Shown here: in pieces, positions 27,513 through 36,678 of the stretch
Layout of the letters: every line of letters starts with the position of its first letter
Position numbering within the stretch: the stretch's first letter is position 1
Origin: Arthrobacter sp. zg-Y919
GTDB lineage: Bacteria; Actinomycetota; Actinomycetes; Actinomycetales; Micrococcaceae
Length of the DNA: 64,000 nucleotides
Assembly: GCF_030142045.1 (NCBI RefSeq)
Contig: NZ_CP126242.1
Span: forward strand, 62,001-126,000
Reading direction: 5' to 3'
The notes under the pieces: model-generated
The model's input: only the letters and a program-made list of their open reading frames with translations
Databases searched by the model: none
Told to the model about the DNA's origin: nothing
Made by a program: the position numbers and the translations under genes

Positions 27513-29603
27513 ATGAAATCCAAGAACTTCTTCAAGGGCCCGGCCATTTGGATCGCGCTGGCATTGGCTGCTCTTTTGATCATCCTGCCGAGTCTTTCCG
27601 GCACGGGTGCCAAGCAGGTGGATACCAAGGAAGGCCTGGAACTCCTGCAAAACAAGGATGTGTCGCAGGCAAAGATTTACGACGGCGACCAGCGCGTTGA
27701 CCTGACATTGACTGACGAAGCAGCCAAAGACAAGGACAGCCCCGATGTGCAGTTCTACTTCGGCACTGCCCGCGGCGAGGAAATTGTCGACGCGGTCAAT
27801 GATTCCGGAGCGAACTTCACCGACCAGCCGGTGCAGACTAACTGGTTCACCAGTTTCCTGGGATTGTTCCTGCCGTTCATCATCATCGGCCTGATCTTCT
27901 GGTTCCTGATGTCCCGTATGCAGGGTGGCGGCTCGCAGGTCATGAAGTTCGGTAAGTCCAAGGCCAAGCTGACCAACAAGGACATGCCGCAGGTAACCTT
28001 CGATGACGTCGCCGGTGCTGACGAAGCCGTTGAGGAACTCCACGAGATCAAGGAATTCCTGCAGGATCCCGCCAAATTCCAGGCCGTGGGCGCCAAGATC
28101 CCCAAGGGCGTGCTGCTCTACGGTCCTCCCGGAACCGGTAAGACCCTGCTGGCCCGCGCCGTCGCCGGCGAAGCAGGCGTGCCGTTCTACTCGATTTCCG
28201 GTTCCGACTTCGTCGAAATGTTCGTTGGCGTGGGTGCTTCCCGCGTCCGCGACCTGTTCGAACAGGCCAAGGCCAACTCCCCGGCCATCATCTTCGTGGA
28301 CGAGATCGACGCCGTCGGCCGGCACCGCGGAGCCGGCGTGGGCGGCGGCAACGACGAACGCGAGCAGACACTGAACCAGCTGCTGGTGGAAATGGACGGG
28401 TTTGACGGAAACAGCAACGTCATCCTGATTGCCGCCACCAACCGTCCCGACGTCCTGGACCCGGCACTGCTGCGTCCGGGCCGCTTTGACCGCCAGATCG
28501 GCGTCGAAGCCCCTGACATGCAGGGCCGCCTGCGGATCCTGGAAGTCCATGCCAAGGGCAAGCCGATGGCACCGGGCGTGGACCTCGAAACCGTGGCCCG
28601 CAAGACTCCGGGCTTCACCGGTGCGGACCTGGCGAACGTGCTCAACGAAGCAGCCCTGCTGACCGCGCGTTCCAACGCAGACCTGATCGACGACCGTGCC
28701 CTGGATGAAGCCATCGACCGCGTCATCGCCGGGCCGCAGAAGCGCAGCCGCGTCATGAAGGAACTCGAACGCAAGATCACCGCCTACCACGAGGGTGGAC
28801 ACGCCCTGGTGGCCGCGGCGCTGCGCAACACGGATCCGGTAACCAAGGTGACCATCCTGCCGCGCGGACGCGCGCTGGGCTACACCATGGTCCTTCCGCA
28901 GGATGACAAGTACTCCATCACCCGCAACGAGCTGCTGGACCAGCTGGCCTACGCCATGGGCGGCCGGGTCGCCGAGGAGATTGTCTTCCACGATCCCTCC
29001 ACGGGTGCCTCGAACGACATTGAGAAGGCCACCTCCACGGCCCGCAAGATGGTCACGCAGTACGGCATGAGTGAGCGGATCGGTTCGGTCAAGCTTGGTT
29101 CCGGCGGCGGAGAGCCGTTCCTGGGCCGGGACATGAGCCAGGAACGGAACTACTCCGACCAGGTGGCCTACGTGGTGGACGAGGAGGTCCGGCGCCTGCT
29201 GGACAACGCGCACGACGAGGCGTACCAGATCCTCACCGAAAACCGCGATGTCCTCGACCGGCTCGCCCTTGAGCTGCTGGAACGCGAGACGCTGAACCAG
29301 GCGGAGATTGCCGAGGTGTTCTCCGACGTGCGCAAGCGCGACGTCCGTGAAGTCTGGCTGTCCAAGCCCACCCGGCCCGTGCACAGCATGCCGCCGGTGG
29401 TCTCCGCGAAGGAACGGCGCGAGGCTAAGGAAATCGGCGCCCCGGATCCGGCCTCCGTTGCTCCGCAGGACCAGATTGCCGACGCCGACCTTCCGCAGGA
29501 CTTCGACGTCTCCGGCAATGGAATGCCGCAGAGCAGCGGTCAGGGCAGCCATTCCGGCCGGAGCGGAAACTCCGGCACCGGCAACACGGCACCGGACGCG
29601 TAG
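27513..29603 (+). CDS. ftsH: ATP-dependent zinc metalloprotease FtsH
   Basis: A 696-residue membrane-anchored AAA+ protease that degrades damaged or short-lived membrane and cytosolic proteins. Two membrane helices (residues 11-25 and about 112-133) flank a small external domain. The AAA module has Walker [14 protein letters not shown] near residue 206 and Walker [12 protein letters not shown], followed by the second region of homology ([19 protein letters not shown]). The M41 zinc site is [10 protein letters not shown] near residue 427. The low-complexity Gly/Ser tail after residue 640 is variable in the family. Its ribosome site is spaced unusually. It precedes the folate genes. Confidence 0.97.
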   Translation: MKSKNFFKGPAIWIALALAALLIILPSLSGTGAKQVDTKEGLELLQNKDVSQAKIYDGDQRVDLTLTDEAAKDKDSPDVQFYFGTARGEEIVDAVNDSGANFTDQPVQTNWFTSFLGLFLPFIIIGLIFWFLMSRMQGGGSQVMKFGKSKAKLTNKDMPQVTFDDVAGADEAVEELHEIKEFLQDPAKFQAVGAKIPKGVLLYGPPGTGKTLLARAVAGEAGVPFYSISGSDFVEMFVGVGASRVRDLFEQAKANSPAIIFVDEIDAVGRHRGAGVGGGNDEREQTLNQLLVEMDGFDGNSNVILIAATNRPDVLDPALLRPGRFDRQIGVEAPDMQGRLRILEVHAKGKPMAPGVDLETVARKTPGFTGADLANVLNEAALLTARSNADLIDDRALDEAIDRVIAGPQKRSRVMKELERKITAYHEGGHALVAAALRNTDPVTKVTILPRGRALGYTMVLPQDDKYSITRNELLDQLAYAMGGRVAEEIVFHDPSTGASNDIEKATSTARKMVTQYGMSERIGSVKLGSGGGEPFLGRDMSQERNYSDQVAYVVDEEVRRLLDNAHDEAYQILTENRDVLDRLALELLERETLNQAEIAEVFSDVRKRDVREVWLSKPTRPVHSMPPVVSAKERREAKEIGAPDPASVAPQDQIADADLPQDFDVSGNGMPQSSGQGSHSGRSGNSGTGNTAPDA

Positions 29604-29608
29604 GCGGA

Positions 29609-29632
29609 CGGGCGGCCCGCGAAGGCCGCCCG
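29609..29632 (+). terminator. GC-rich hairpin between ftsH and folE
   Basis: CGGGCGGCC and GGCCGCCCG pair around CGCGAA, 6 bases after the ftsH stop. No T-run follows, so it may be a processing or partial-termination hairpin rather than a full terminator. Confidence 0.45.
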
Positions 29633-29673
29633 CTCCCGCCGGGGAAGGAAGTTCCGCGCGATAGGATCGACCA

Positions 29674-30288
29674 GTGACGGATTTCGATGATGAGCTACTG
29701 ACCGCCGAAGCGGCGGCAGATTCCCCGGTGGACCAGCCCCGGATTGAACGGGCCGTCCGGGAGATCCTCCTGGCTATCGGGGAGGACCCGGACCGGGACG
29801 GATTGAAGGAAACCCCCAGCCGGGTGGCGAAGTCCTACACGGAAATCTTCGCGGGGCTGCACCAAAGCCCCTCCGACCTGCTGGCCACCACCTTTGACCT
29901 TGACCACGAGGAACTGGTCCTGGTCAAGGACATCGCCTTCTACTCCACCTGCGAACACCATCTGGTCCCGTTCCACGGCAGCGCGCATATCGGCTACATT
30001 CCCTCCCACGAGGGCAAGGTGACCGGTCTGTCCAAGCTGGCCCGGCTGGTGGAGGTCTACGCCCGCCGGCCCCAGGTGCAGGAACGGCTGACCACCCAGA
30101 TCGTGGACGCCCTGATGACCAATCTGTCTCCCCGCGGTGCCATAGTGGTTATTGAATGCGAGCACCTGTGCATGTCGATGCGCGGGGTCCGGAAGCCGGG
30201 TGCCAGGACCGTAACCTCCGCGGTGCGCGGACAGCTGCGCGAGACCGCGACGCGCGCAGAAGCAATGAGCCTGATACTCGGACGATAG
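29674..30288 (+). CDS. folE: GTP cyclohydrolase I
   Basis: A 204-residue enzyme converting GTP to 7,8-dihydroneopterin triphosphate, the first step of folate synthesis. Zinc ligands are visible as the cysteine and histidine in [13 protein letters not shown] near residue 90 and the second cysteine in [15 protein letters not shown] near residue 160. [20 protein letters not shown] is the family core. The N-terminal acidic segment before [16 protein letters not shown] is not conserved. GTG start. It is followed after 7 bases by folP, starting the folE-folP-folB-folK run. Confidence 0.97.
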   Translation: MTDFDDELLTAEAAADSPVDQPRIERAVREILLAIGEDPDRDGLKETPSRVAKSYTEIFAGLHQSPSDLLATTFDLDHEELVLVKDIAFYSTCEHHLVPFHGSAHIGYIPSHEGKVTGLSKLARLVEVYARRPQVQERLTTQIVDALMTNLSPRGAIVVIECEHLCMSMRGVRKPGARTVTSAVRGQLRETATRAEAMSLILGR

Positions 30289-30295
30289 GACCACC

Positions 30296-31201
30296 ATGGA
30301 TTCACTCGCTGCCGCACCCGGCACCGGACCGGCAACTTCGCCGCTGCCCGTACTGCGGCCCGCACGCCGGGCCCGCACGTTCTCCGACCTTCCCACGGAC
30401 CGCACGCTGGTTATGGGAATCCTCAATGTCACGCCCGATTCCTTCAGCGACGGCGGCCGCTTCGCCGACACCGACGCCGCCATCCGCGAGGGACTGAAGC
30501 TGCATTACGAAGGTGCAGACATTATCGACGTCGGCGGTGAGTCCACCCGGCCGGACTCGGTGCGGGTGTCCCCGGAGGAGGAGCAGGAACGGGTACTGCC
30601 CGTGATCGAAGCCCTGGTGAAGGCCGGCGCGCTGGTCAGCATCGACACGATGAATGCGGCCACCGCGGAGAAGGCCATCGCGGCAGGCGCCGCCATCATT
30701 AACGATGTGTCCGGGACCGAAACCGATCCGGACATGCCCGGGCTGGTTGCCCGCACGGGTGTCTTTTACATCCTGATGCACAGCCGCGGCGATGTCCGCA
30801 GCGACGACCCCAACGCCGACTATGGAGACGTTGTCGACGAGGTTGCCGGAGAGCTGGCGAAGATCCGTGAGCGGTTCTACGCCGCCGGCGTTGCCCCCGA
30901 GCAGATCATCGTGGATCCGGGGCTGGGGTTCTCCAAGAACGAAGGCCACAACTGGGAACTGCTGCGCGGCATCGACCGCCTCGGTGCACTGGGGCACCGC
31001 GTGCTCGTCGGCGCATCCCGAAAGCGTTTCCTGGGCTCCCTGCTCACCAGCTACGGAAAGGCGGCGCAGCCCCTGGAGCGTGACAACGCGACGGCCGCAG
31101 TGTCCGCGCTGGCGTCGTCGTCGGGCGTATGGGCGGTGCGTGTACACAACGTGCCGGCCAGCCTCGACGCCGTCAAGACCACCGCGGCCTGGAAGGGATA
31201 G
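30296..31201 (+). CDS. folP: Dihydropteroate synthase
   Basis: A 301-residue TIM-barrel enzyme joining 6-hydroxymethyl-dihydropterin pyrophosphate and p-aminobenzoate to dihydropteroate; it is the sulfonamide target. Signatures are MGILNVTPDSFSDGG near residue 39, DVGGESTRPDS near residue 79 and PGLGFSKNEGHN, with the basic VGASRKRFLG near the C-terminus. The N-terminal 35 residues are extra and low-complexity. It sits third in the ftsH-folE-folP-folB-folK run. Confidence 0.96.
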   Translation: MDSLAAAPGTGPATSPLPVLRPARRARTFSDLPTDRTLVMGILNVTPDSFSDGGRFADTDAAIREGLKLHYEGADIIDVGGESTRPDSVRVSPEEEQERVLPVIEALVKAGALVSIDTMNAATAEKAIAAGAAIINDVSGTETDPDMPGLVARTGVFYILMHSRGDVRSDDPNADYGDVVDEVAGELAKIRERFYAAGVAPEQIIVDPGLGFSKNEGHNWELLRGIDRLGALGHRVLVGASRKRFLGSLLTSYGKAAQPLERDNATAAVSALASSSGVWAVRVHNVPASLDAVKTTAAWKG

Positions 31202-31205
31202 GCGG

Positions 31206-31598
31206 ATGTCCGGAATTTCCAGCCCGGCCTCCCCGCGGGACCGGATCACCCTGAGCGGCATTACCGCCACGGGCTTCCACGGCGTTTTCCCCGAGGAGCG
31301 GCGGGATGGGCAGCCCTTCGTGGTGGACCTGGTCCTGTTCACCGACCTGGGCCCCGCAGCAGCCACGGATGACCTGACACTGACGGCGCACTACGGCGAG
31401 GTGGCCGAGCGGGTAGTACAGGCCATCACGGGGGAGCCGCTGAACCTGATCGAGGCCCTCGCGGGCCGTATTGCCGACGCCGTCCTGGCCGGCTTCCCGG
31501 TGCTGACCGCAGTGGAGGTCACGGTACATAAGCCGAAGGCGCCGATCACCGTGGAATTCGGCGATGTTGCCGTCACCATCCACCGGGAGCGGGCATGA
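31206..31598 (+). CDS. folB: Dihydroneopterin aldolase
   Basis: A 130-residue enzyme that cleaves dihydroneopterin to 6-hydroxymethyl-dihydropterin and glycolaldehyde. The family pattern is ITLSGITATGFHGVFPEERRDGQPFVVDL with the active glutamate, DDLTLTAHYGEV, and VTVHKPKAPI near the C-terminus with the catalytic lysine. It starts at ATG 31206, 4 bases after the folP stop, and overlaps folK by four bases (ATGA). Confidence 0.95.
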   Translation: MSGISSPASPRDRITLSGITATGFHGVFPEERRDGQPFVVDLVLFTDLGPAAATDDLTLTAHYGEVAERVVQAITGEPLNLIEALAGRIADAVLAGFPVLTAVEVTVHKPKAPITVEFGDVAVTIHRERA

Positions 31599-32086
31599 GT
31601 ACCGTGCACGCCGTCCTGGCCCTCGGCAGCAACCTGGGTGAAAGCCGGGATACCCTCTCCACCGCCGTGGCCGACCTTGCGAACCACCCGCAGGTGCAGC
31701 TGAGCGCGGTTTCCCCCGTGGTCCGCACCCGGCCGGTGGGCGGTCCTGAGCAGCCGGACTACCTCAACCTCGTGGTTGCGGTGGAAACCGAGCTGGAACC
31801 GCATGCCCTGCTGGCCCACTGCCAGGCAGTCGAGGCCCAACACCACCGCGAACGCATTGTCCGCTGGGGTCCGCGCACCCTCGACGTCGACATCATCACC
31901 TACGGCGACCTGCACCTGGACGATGAGGACCTCACCATTCCGCACCCCCGTGCCGCGCAGCGGGCCTTCGTCCTGCAGCCCTGGGCCTGGATGGAACCGG
32001 ACGCCCGGCTGGACTCGGTGCCCGTAGCCGAGCTGGCTGCCCGCGCCGAGGACCTTCCCGGACTCGAAATCTTCGAAGGAGAATGA
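31595..32086 (+). CDS. folK: 2-amino-4-hydroxy-6-hydroxymethyldihydropteridine pyrophosphokinase
   Basis: A 163-residue HPPK that transfers pyrophosphate from ATP to 6-hydroxymethyl-dihydropterin, making the substrate of FolP. Visible are ALGSNLGESRDTL, TRPVGGPEQPDYLNLVV, and the signature RWGPRTLDVDII with the metal-binding aspartates, then IPHPRAAQRAFVLQPW. It overlaps folB by four bases and is followed 4 bases later by the DUF3180 gene, so all are probably one transcript. Confidence 0.96.
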   Translation: MSTVHAVLALGSNLGESRDTLSTAVADLANHPQVQLSAVSPVVRTRPVGGPEQPDYLNLVVAVETELEPHALLAHCQAVEAQHHRERIVRWGPRTLDVDIITYGDLHLDDEDLTIPHPRAAQRAFVLQPWAWMEPDARLDSVPVAELAARAEDLPGLEIFEGE

Positions 32087-32090
32087 GTTC

Positions 32091-32579
32091 GTGAGCACCA
32101 TCCGCTACCGCTGGCTGGCCGTCATCTGCCTCGCCGCCGGCCTGGTCGGCTGGTCCGCTTACTCGATCCTGGACGGCTCCCCGGCACCAGTGCTGAGCTC
32201 CGTGGCGCTGGTGGCCATCATCCTGGTGACAGGCGCGACCCTGGTTCTCGGGCTCCGGGTGCGCCGCTGGCGCAACGGCCGGCGCGACCGCGAACTGGAC
32301 CCGATAGCCGCCGCCCGGACAGTGGTGCTGGCGCAGGCCCTCGCTTATGCCGGTGCCCTGCTGCTGGGCTGGCATGCAGCGGTTTTCCTGGCACAGCTGC
32401 CCCTGTGGTCGCTGCGGCCGGGCCACGCAGCCACCTGGGCTTCGCTGACCGTCAGCATCGGCGGGATCCTGATGATTGCCACCGGACTGACCGTGGAGCG
32501 GTTCTGTAAGCTCCCACCTGAGGACAAGGACGGCACCGGACCCGTTCCCGGCTCGGGAGACGGAGGAGAATATGCCTAG
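32091..32579 (+). CDS. DUF3180 family membrane protein
   Basis: A 162-residue protein with four hydrophobic segments: about residues 8-25 (WLAVICLAAGLVGWSAYSI), 35-53, 76-97 and 117-135. The pattern, and the position straight after folK, are those of DUF3180, an actinobacterial family of unknown function. GTG start with GGAG 9 bases before it. Its end overlaps the next gene by 8 bases. Co-transcription with folate genes is conserved in relatives but does not by itself imply a role in folate metabolism. Confidence 0.82.
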   Translation: MSTIRYRWLAVICLAAGLVGWSAYSILDGSPAPVLSSVALVAIILVTGATLVLGLRVRRWRNGRRDRELDPIAAARTVVLAQALAYAGALLLGWHAAVFLAQLPLWSLRPGHAATWASLTVSIGGILMIATGLTVERFCKLPPEDKDGTGPVPGSGDGGEYA

Positions 32580-33084
32580 CGAAGCAATCGATCCAGCTGC
32601 AGTGCAGTGGCAGCGCGTATCACCGAAGTACCTCCGCCTGCGGCTGCTGAGCTGGGGGATCGAAACCGTCATCACACTGCTGGTCACCGGATTGCCCCTG
32701 GTGCTCCGCCTGACCGGCATCTGGCCCGGATATCCGGCGTGGCTGGCCTGGGGCCTGCCGGTTTTCTTCGCAGTGCTCCTGTTGTGGCGCGGGCTCCTGC
32801 TTCCGCGGCAGGTCCGCTCCATTGGTTTCGCCGAACGCAACGAGGACCTGCTGCTCCGCCGCGGCCTCTTCTTCCAGCGCACCCTGGTGGTTCCCTACGG
32901 CCGGATGCAGTACATCGACGTGGCGGTCGGCCCGCTGGAACGGGCCTTCGGCCTGTGCACCCTGAAACTCCATACCGCCGCCCCCGGCACCAATGCCGGC
33001 ATTGCCGGGCTGCCCGCGGATGAGGGTGCCCGCCTGCGGGAGCATCTCTCCGCACGCGGCGAAGCGCAGCTGGCCGGGCTGTGA
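32572..33084 (+). CDS. PH domain-containing membrane protein (YdbS-like, bPH2)
   Basis: A 170-residue protein with two N-terminal helices (about 23-45 and 53-70, VITLLVTGLPLVLRLTGIW) and then one bacterial PH-like domain: LPRQVRSIGFAERNEDLLLRRGLFFQRTLVVPYGRMQYIDV and a glycine/alanine-rich end. It corresponds to Bacillus YdbS and is overlapped by the YdbT-like gene that follows (GTGA). YdbS/YdbT-type pairs are membrane proteins of mostly unknown role; in Bacillus they affect resistance to the Bacillus amyloliquefaciens bacteriocin amylocyclicin. Confidence 0.85.
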   Translation: MPSEAIDPAAVQWQRVSPKYLRLRLLSWGIETVITLLVTGLPLVLRLTGIWPGYPAWLAWGLPVFFAVLLLWRGLLLPRQVRSIGFAERNEDLLLRRGLFFQRTLVVPYGRMQYIDVAVGPLERAFGLCTLKLHTAAPGTNAGIAGLPADEGARLREHLSARGEAQLAGL

Positions 33085-34745
33085 CTGCCGGCGCCGCTCC
33101 CGGTCCGGAGGGGGACCGGCATCCCACCGCAGCGGATCCGGCACAGCAGCCGGAGCCGGAGTGGAAACGGGTCCACCCGGTCTCGCCCCTGGTCCGCGGC
33201 TGGATAGCCCTGGCCGCCCTGGCCTACTTTGTCGGCCGCGACCAGGTGGAATCCGGGTTCTCCGACGGCGGTGTGCGCCTGCCCGAGGGCCCTGCGCTTG
33301 GCTGGACGCTGCTGGCCCTGGGGATTGCCCTGGTGGTTATTGCCGGCGCCTTCTTCCTATCCTGGTGGTTCACCCGCTACCAGCTCACCGCCGATTCCAT
33401 CCGGGTGCATTCCGGAGTGGTGGTACGCCGCCAGCGGCAGGCACGGCTGGACCGCGTGCAGGCCATCGACATTGTCCAGCCCCTGCTCGCCCGCATTTTC
33501 GGGCTGGCGGAACTGCGCTTTGAAGTGGCCGACGCCGGCGAGTCAGCGGTGCGCCTGGCCTTCCTGCGGCTCCCGGACGCCCAGGCGCTGCGGACGCGGA
33601 TCATGGCGGATGCTTCCGGCGCCAGGAACTCCCAGCCCGACGGCGGCGGTGGCGCCGGCGGAAAAGACACCGCCGGCAGCCTTACCGTTCCCGCGGAGCA
33701 GCAGGTGCTGGCACTGTCGCCGGGACGGGTACTTGCCGCTGCCCTGCTGTCCGGAACCACCGTCCTCCTGCTAATGGCCGTTGCAGGCGTCATCGTCCTG
33801 ACCGCGGTCACGGGTGAAGCGGCATCCATCGCCGCCATGGTGCCCATTATTTTCGGCTTCGGCAGCGCCTATTGGGGGTTGTTCAGTTCCGGCTTCAACT
33901 TCCGGGCGGCCGTGTCACGCGAAGGCATCCGGATCCGCTCCGGCCTGCTCGACACCCGCACCTCCACCGTCCCGCCGGGCAGGATCCAGGCTCTCGCGAT
34001 CCGGCAGTCACCGCTTTGGCGGATCCCCGGGTGGTACTCGATTTCCGTAAATGTTGCCGGTTACGGGGTCGGCAGCAGCAGCGAATCCACTGCCCGGACC
34101 CGGCTGCTGCCCGCAGGCACGGCCGAGGAGGTCCTCCGGATGCTGGCCCTGGTCCTTCCGGACCCCGGAACCGGGGACCCCGTGGGGGTTTTTGCCGCCG
34201 GTATGGACGGAACAGGGACGGCAGGGGGCTTCACTGTCTCGCCCCGCCGTGCCCGCTGGCGCTCCCCGCTCTCCTGGCGCCGGAACGGCTACCTGGTGAC
34301 GGAGACCGCAGTCCTGGCCCGGCACGGTTACCTGTGGCGGTCCCTGGAGGTGGTTCCGCACAGCAGGACCCAGTCCCTCGCCCTCCAACAGGGCCCGGTA
34401 CAGCGTCCGATGCGCCTGGCGAACCTGATCCTGCACTCCACGCCCGGACCGGTTTCTCCCCGGGTAGTGGAAATCGATGCGGACACCGCCCGGCGGCTCC
34501 TCGACGAACAGTCGCTGCGCGCCCGCACCGCCCGCCGCCGGGATCTTCCGGAACAGTGGCTGCGCGGGAGCGGCCCTTCCCTGGCCAAGGCCGCCCCGGT
34601 GGCGCCCCTCCCACCATCCCTCCCGCCACCCGTTTCTCCACCCCTCCCACCGTCCCTCCCGCCACCCGTTTCTCAACCCCTCCCACCGTCCCCAGTTACC
34701 CCTGCCCCCGTCTCCGAGGAGGAGCCTCCCCATGAACACCGCTGA
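33081..34745 (+). CDS. PH domain-containing membrane protein (YdbT-like) with proline-rich tail
   Basis: A 554-residue protein with repeated bPH2 domains, one near residues 90-170 (SWWFTRYQLTADSIRVHSGV... RQARLDRVQAIDIVQPLLAR), one near 290-350 and one near 400-470. Each follows a pair of membrane helices. The C-terminal 40 residues are a proline-rich repeat (PLPPSLPPPVSP twice plus part), built from a 36-base DNA repeat. The gene overlaps both neighbours. The YdbS/YdbT pairing suggests one membrane complex. GTG start overlapping the upstream stop. Confidence 0.85.
   Translation: MTAGAAPGPEGDRHPTAADPAQQPEPEWKRVHPVSPLVRGWIALAALAYFVGRDQVESGFSDGGVRLPEGPALGWTLLALGIALVVIAGAFFLSWWFTRYQLTADSIRVHSGVVVRRQRQARLDRVQAIDIVQPLLARIFGLAELRFEVADAGESAVRLAFLRLPDAQALRTRIMADASGARNSQPDGGGGAGGKDTAGSLTVPAEQQVLALSPGRVLAAALLSGTTVLLLMAVAGVIVLTAVTGEAASIAAMVPIIFGFGSAYWGLFSSGFNFRAAVSREGIRIRSGLLDTRTSTVPPGRIQALAIRQSPLWRIPGWYSISVNVAGYGVGSSSESTARTRLLPAGTAEEVLRMLALVLPDPGTGDPVGVFAAGMDGTGTAGGFTVSPRRARWRSPLSWRRNGYLVTETAVLARHGYLWRSLEVVPHSRTQSLALQQGPVQRPMRLANLILHSTPGPVSPRVVEIDADTARRLLDEQSLRARTARRRDLPEQWLRGSGPSLAKAAPVAPLPPSLPPPVSPPLPPSLPPPVSQPLPPSPVTPAPVSEEEPPHEHR
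34605..34693 (+). repeat. 36-base tandem repeat, about 2.5 copies, inside the YdbT-like gene
   Basis: Units run 34605-34640, 34641-34676 and a 17-base part at 34677-34693, differing at two or three bases. Each codes PLPPSLPPPVS plus one residue (P or Q). Since 36 is divisible by three, copy number can change without breaking the frame. Confidence 0.92.
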
Positions 34746-35655
34746 TTCCGCCAGTGTCGAAGAACGCCGGCGCCGCGGCCGCCTGGGTATCGGCGTGATC
34801 GGCGCGGGCCGGGTCGGTGCCGTCCTGGGGGCGGCCCTGCGTGCCGCCGAGCACGCCGTCGTCGGGGTGTCCGCGGTGTCCGACGCCAGCCGCGAACGCG
34901 CCGAAAACCTCCTTCCCGGCGTTCCGATCCTGGAAATACCGGACATCGTGGAGCGGTCCGAACTGGTCCTGCTCGCCGTGCCGGACGACGCCCTGGGCCC
35001 GCTGGTCTCCGGCCTGGCCAAGACCGGTGCCTGGCAGGCGGGCCAGCTCGTGGCGCATACATCCGGACGGTTCGGCACCGAGATCCTGGCCCCGGCCCGC
35101 GCCGCAGGTGCCATCCCCCTGGCCCTGCACCCGGCCATGACCTTCACCGGGATGAGCCTGGACCTGACCCGCCTGGCGGACTGCTCCTTCGGGATCAGTG
35201 CCCCGGCAGCCGTGCTGCCGATTGCCCAGGCGCTCGTGGTGGAGATGGGTGCCGAGCCGGTGGTCATCGATGAAGCGGACCGGGTGCTGTACCACGCGGC
35301 GCTGGCCCATGCGTCGAACCACCTGGTCACCCTCGCCGCCCAGTCCACGCAGCTGCTTGCGGGGCTCGGCGTCGAACACCCGGACCGGCTCCTGGGTCCG
35401 CTGATGCGTGCATCGCTGGAAAACGCCCTGGCCTCCGGCGAAGGCGCACTCACCGGTCCGGTGGCCCGCGGGGACGTCGGAACCGTTTCCGCGCACACCC
35501 AGGCACTTGCCGAGGCCGGCTCGGAAGACCTCCGCGCCGCCTACTCGGCTCTCTCCGCCGCCACGGCCGCCCGGGCCGTGGACCGGGGCCTGCTCACCGC
35601 CCAGCAGGGTGAAGCGATTCTGGCCGCACTCCGGCTGGACCCCGAAACACCCTAA
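34732..35655 (+). CDS. Rossmann-like and DUF2520 domain-containing protein
   Basis: A 307-residue protein with an N-terminal NAD(P)-binding fold (LGIGVIGAGRVGAVLGAALR near residue 18) and a C-terminal helical DUF2520 domain (DEADRVLYHAALAHASNHLVT near residue 180). It resembles 6-phosphogluconate/pyrroline-type dehydrogenases. The start at ATG 34732 follows AGGAGG and lies inside the end of the YdbT-like gene. In actinobacteria it regularly precedes panC, so a role near pantothenate or CoA synthesis has been suspected, but no activity is visible from sequence. Confidence 0.88.
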   Translation: MNTADSASVEERRRRGRLGIGVIGAGRVGAVLGAALRAAEHAVVGVSAVSDASRERAENLLPGVPILEIPDIVERSELVLLAVPDDALGPLVSGLAKTGAWQAGQLVAHTSGRFGTEILAPARAAGAIPLALHPAMTFTGMSLDLTRLADCSFGISAPAAVLPIAQALVVEMGAEPVVIDEADRVLYHAALAHASNHLVTLAAQSTQLLAGLGVEHPDRLLGPLMRASLENALASGEGALTGPVARGDVGTVSAHTQALAEAGSEDLRAAYSALSAATAARAVDRGLLTAQQGEAILAALRLDPETP

Positions 35656-35695
35656 AACACCCTGACAACCGCAAAACACATACCAAAGGACAGTG

Positions 35696-36595
35696 TTGAA
35701 CACCCCCCGCCTCGTCACCACAGCCGCCGAACTGCGTTCCGCCACGGCGGAGCTGCTTCAGCAAGCGGCTGCCGCCAACCCTTCCCGCCTTCCCTCGCTC
35801 GCGCTGGTTCCCACCATGGGCGCCCTGCACGAGGGCCACGCCTCCCTGATGGGTGCGGCGCGGGCGGAGAACGACGTCGTCACCGCCTCGGTGTTCGTCA
35901 ACCCCCTCCAGTTCGACGACCCCGCCGACCTGCAGCGTTACCCCCGCACCCTCGACGCGGACCTGGAACTCCTGGGCCGGGCGGGTGTGGACCTGGTCTT
36001 CGCCCCCTCCGAGGCTGAGATGTACCCCGGCGGCGCGCCGCTGGTGCGGCTGAGCGCGGGCACCATGGGCACCCGCTGGGAGGGAGCTTCCCGCCCGGGA
36101 CACTTCGACGGGGTGCTCACCGTCGTAGCCAAGCTCTTCCACCTCGCCGCACCCCCGGTACCGGCACGCTTCCGGGCCTACTTCGGACAAAAGGATGCCC
36201 AGCAGCTGGCCCTCATCCGCCGCATGGCCGCGGACCTCAACTTCGCCGTGGAGGTCACCGGCGTGCCGATCGTCCGTGCCGCGGATGGTCTCGCCGAATC
36301 GAGCCGGAACCGCTTCCTCGACGACGGCCAGCGGCAGGCTGCACTCGTGCTGTCCAGGGCGCTGACCCTGCTGAAGGAACGCGCGGCTGCGGGCGGGCCG
36401 CTGGACCTGGCGTCCGCCGTCGAACTGGTCGCGCAGCAGCCCGGGGTGGAGCTGGACTACTTCGCGGTCGTGGACCCGCAGACCCTCGAACCGGTCCGAG
36501 CGGCTGCCGATGAACCGCTGACCGGGACCGCGCTGGCTCTGCTGGCCGCGCGGGTGGGTCCGGTCCGCCTGATCGACAACGCACTCCTGCCCTAG
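35696..36595 (+). CDS. panC: Pantothenate synthetase
   Basis: About 299 residues, joining pantoate and beta-alanine with ATP to give pantothenate. The HIGH-type motif is [16 protein letters not shown] near residue 38, with [30 protein letters not shown] and the ATP-site KMSKS-like region SSRNRFLDD. The start is probably TTG 35696, which has AAAGGA 5 bases before it; GTG 35693 is only 2 bases from that site. panD and coaX, often next to panC in relatives, are absent; lysS follows instead. Confidence 0.94.
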   Translation: MNTPRLVTTAAELRSATAELLQQAAAANPSRLPSLALVPTMGALHEGHASLMGAARAENDVVTASVFVNPLQFDDPADLQRYPRTLDADLELLGRAGVDLVFAPSEAEMYPGGAPLVRLSAGTMGTRWEGASRPGHFDGVLTVVAKLFHLAAPPVPARFRAYFGQKDAQQLALIRRMAADLNFAVEVTGVPIVRAADGLAESSRNRFLDDGQRQAALVLSRALTLLKERAAAGGPLDLASAVELVAQQPGVELDYFAVVDPQTLEPVRAAADEPLTGTALALLAARVGPVRLIDNALLP

Positions 36596-36609
36596 CAGGA
36601 GGCTCCGAA

Positions 36610-36632
36610 CCGTACCCGGCAGGGAGGTACGG
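36610..36632 (+). terminator. Hairpin between panC and lysS
   Basis: CCGTACC and GGTACGG pair around a 9-base loop, 14 bases after the panC stop. There is no T-run directly after it. It may be a weak terminator or part of the lysS leader. Confidence 0.4.
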
Positions 36633-36678
36633 AGCACAGGAACGGGGAGCGGCGCTTTGCTCTGTAAACTTAACTACC

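Noticed and set aside
27480..29552. A 690-codon minus-strand open frame
   Set aside because: It mirrors ftsH exactly and has no ribosome site or recognisable motif.
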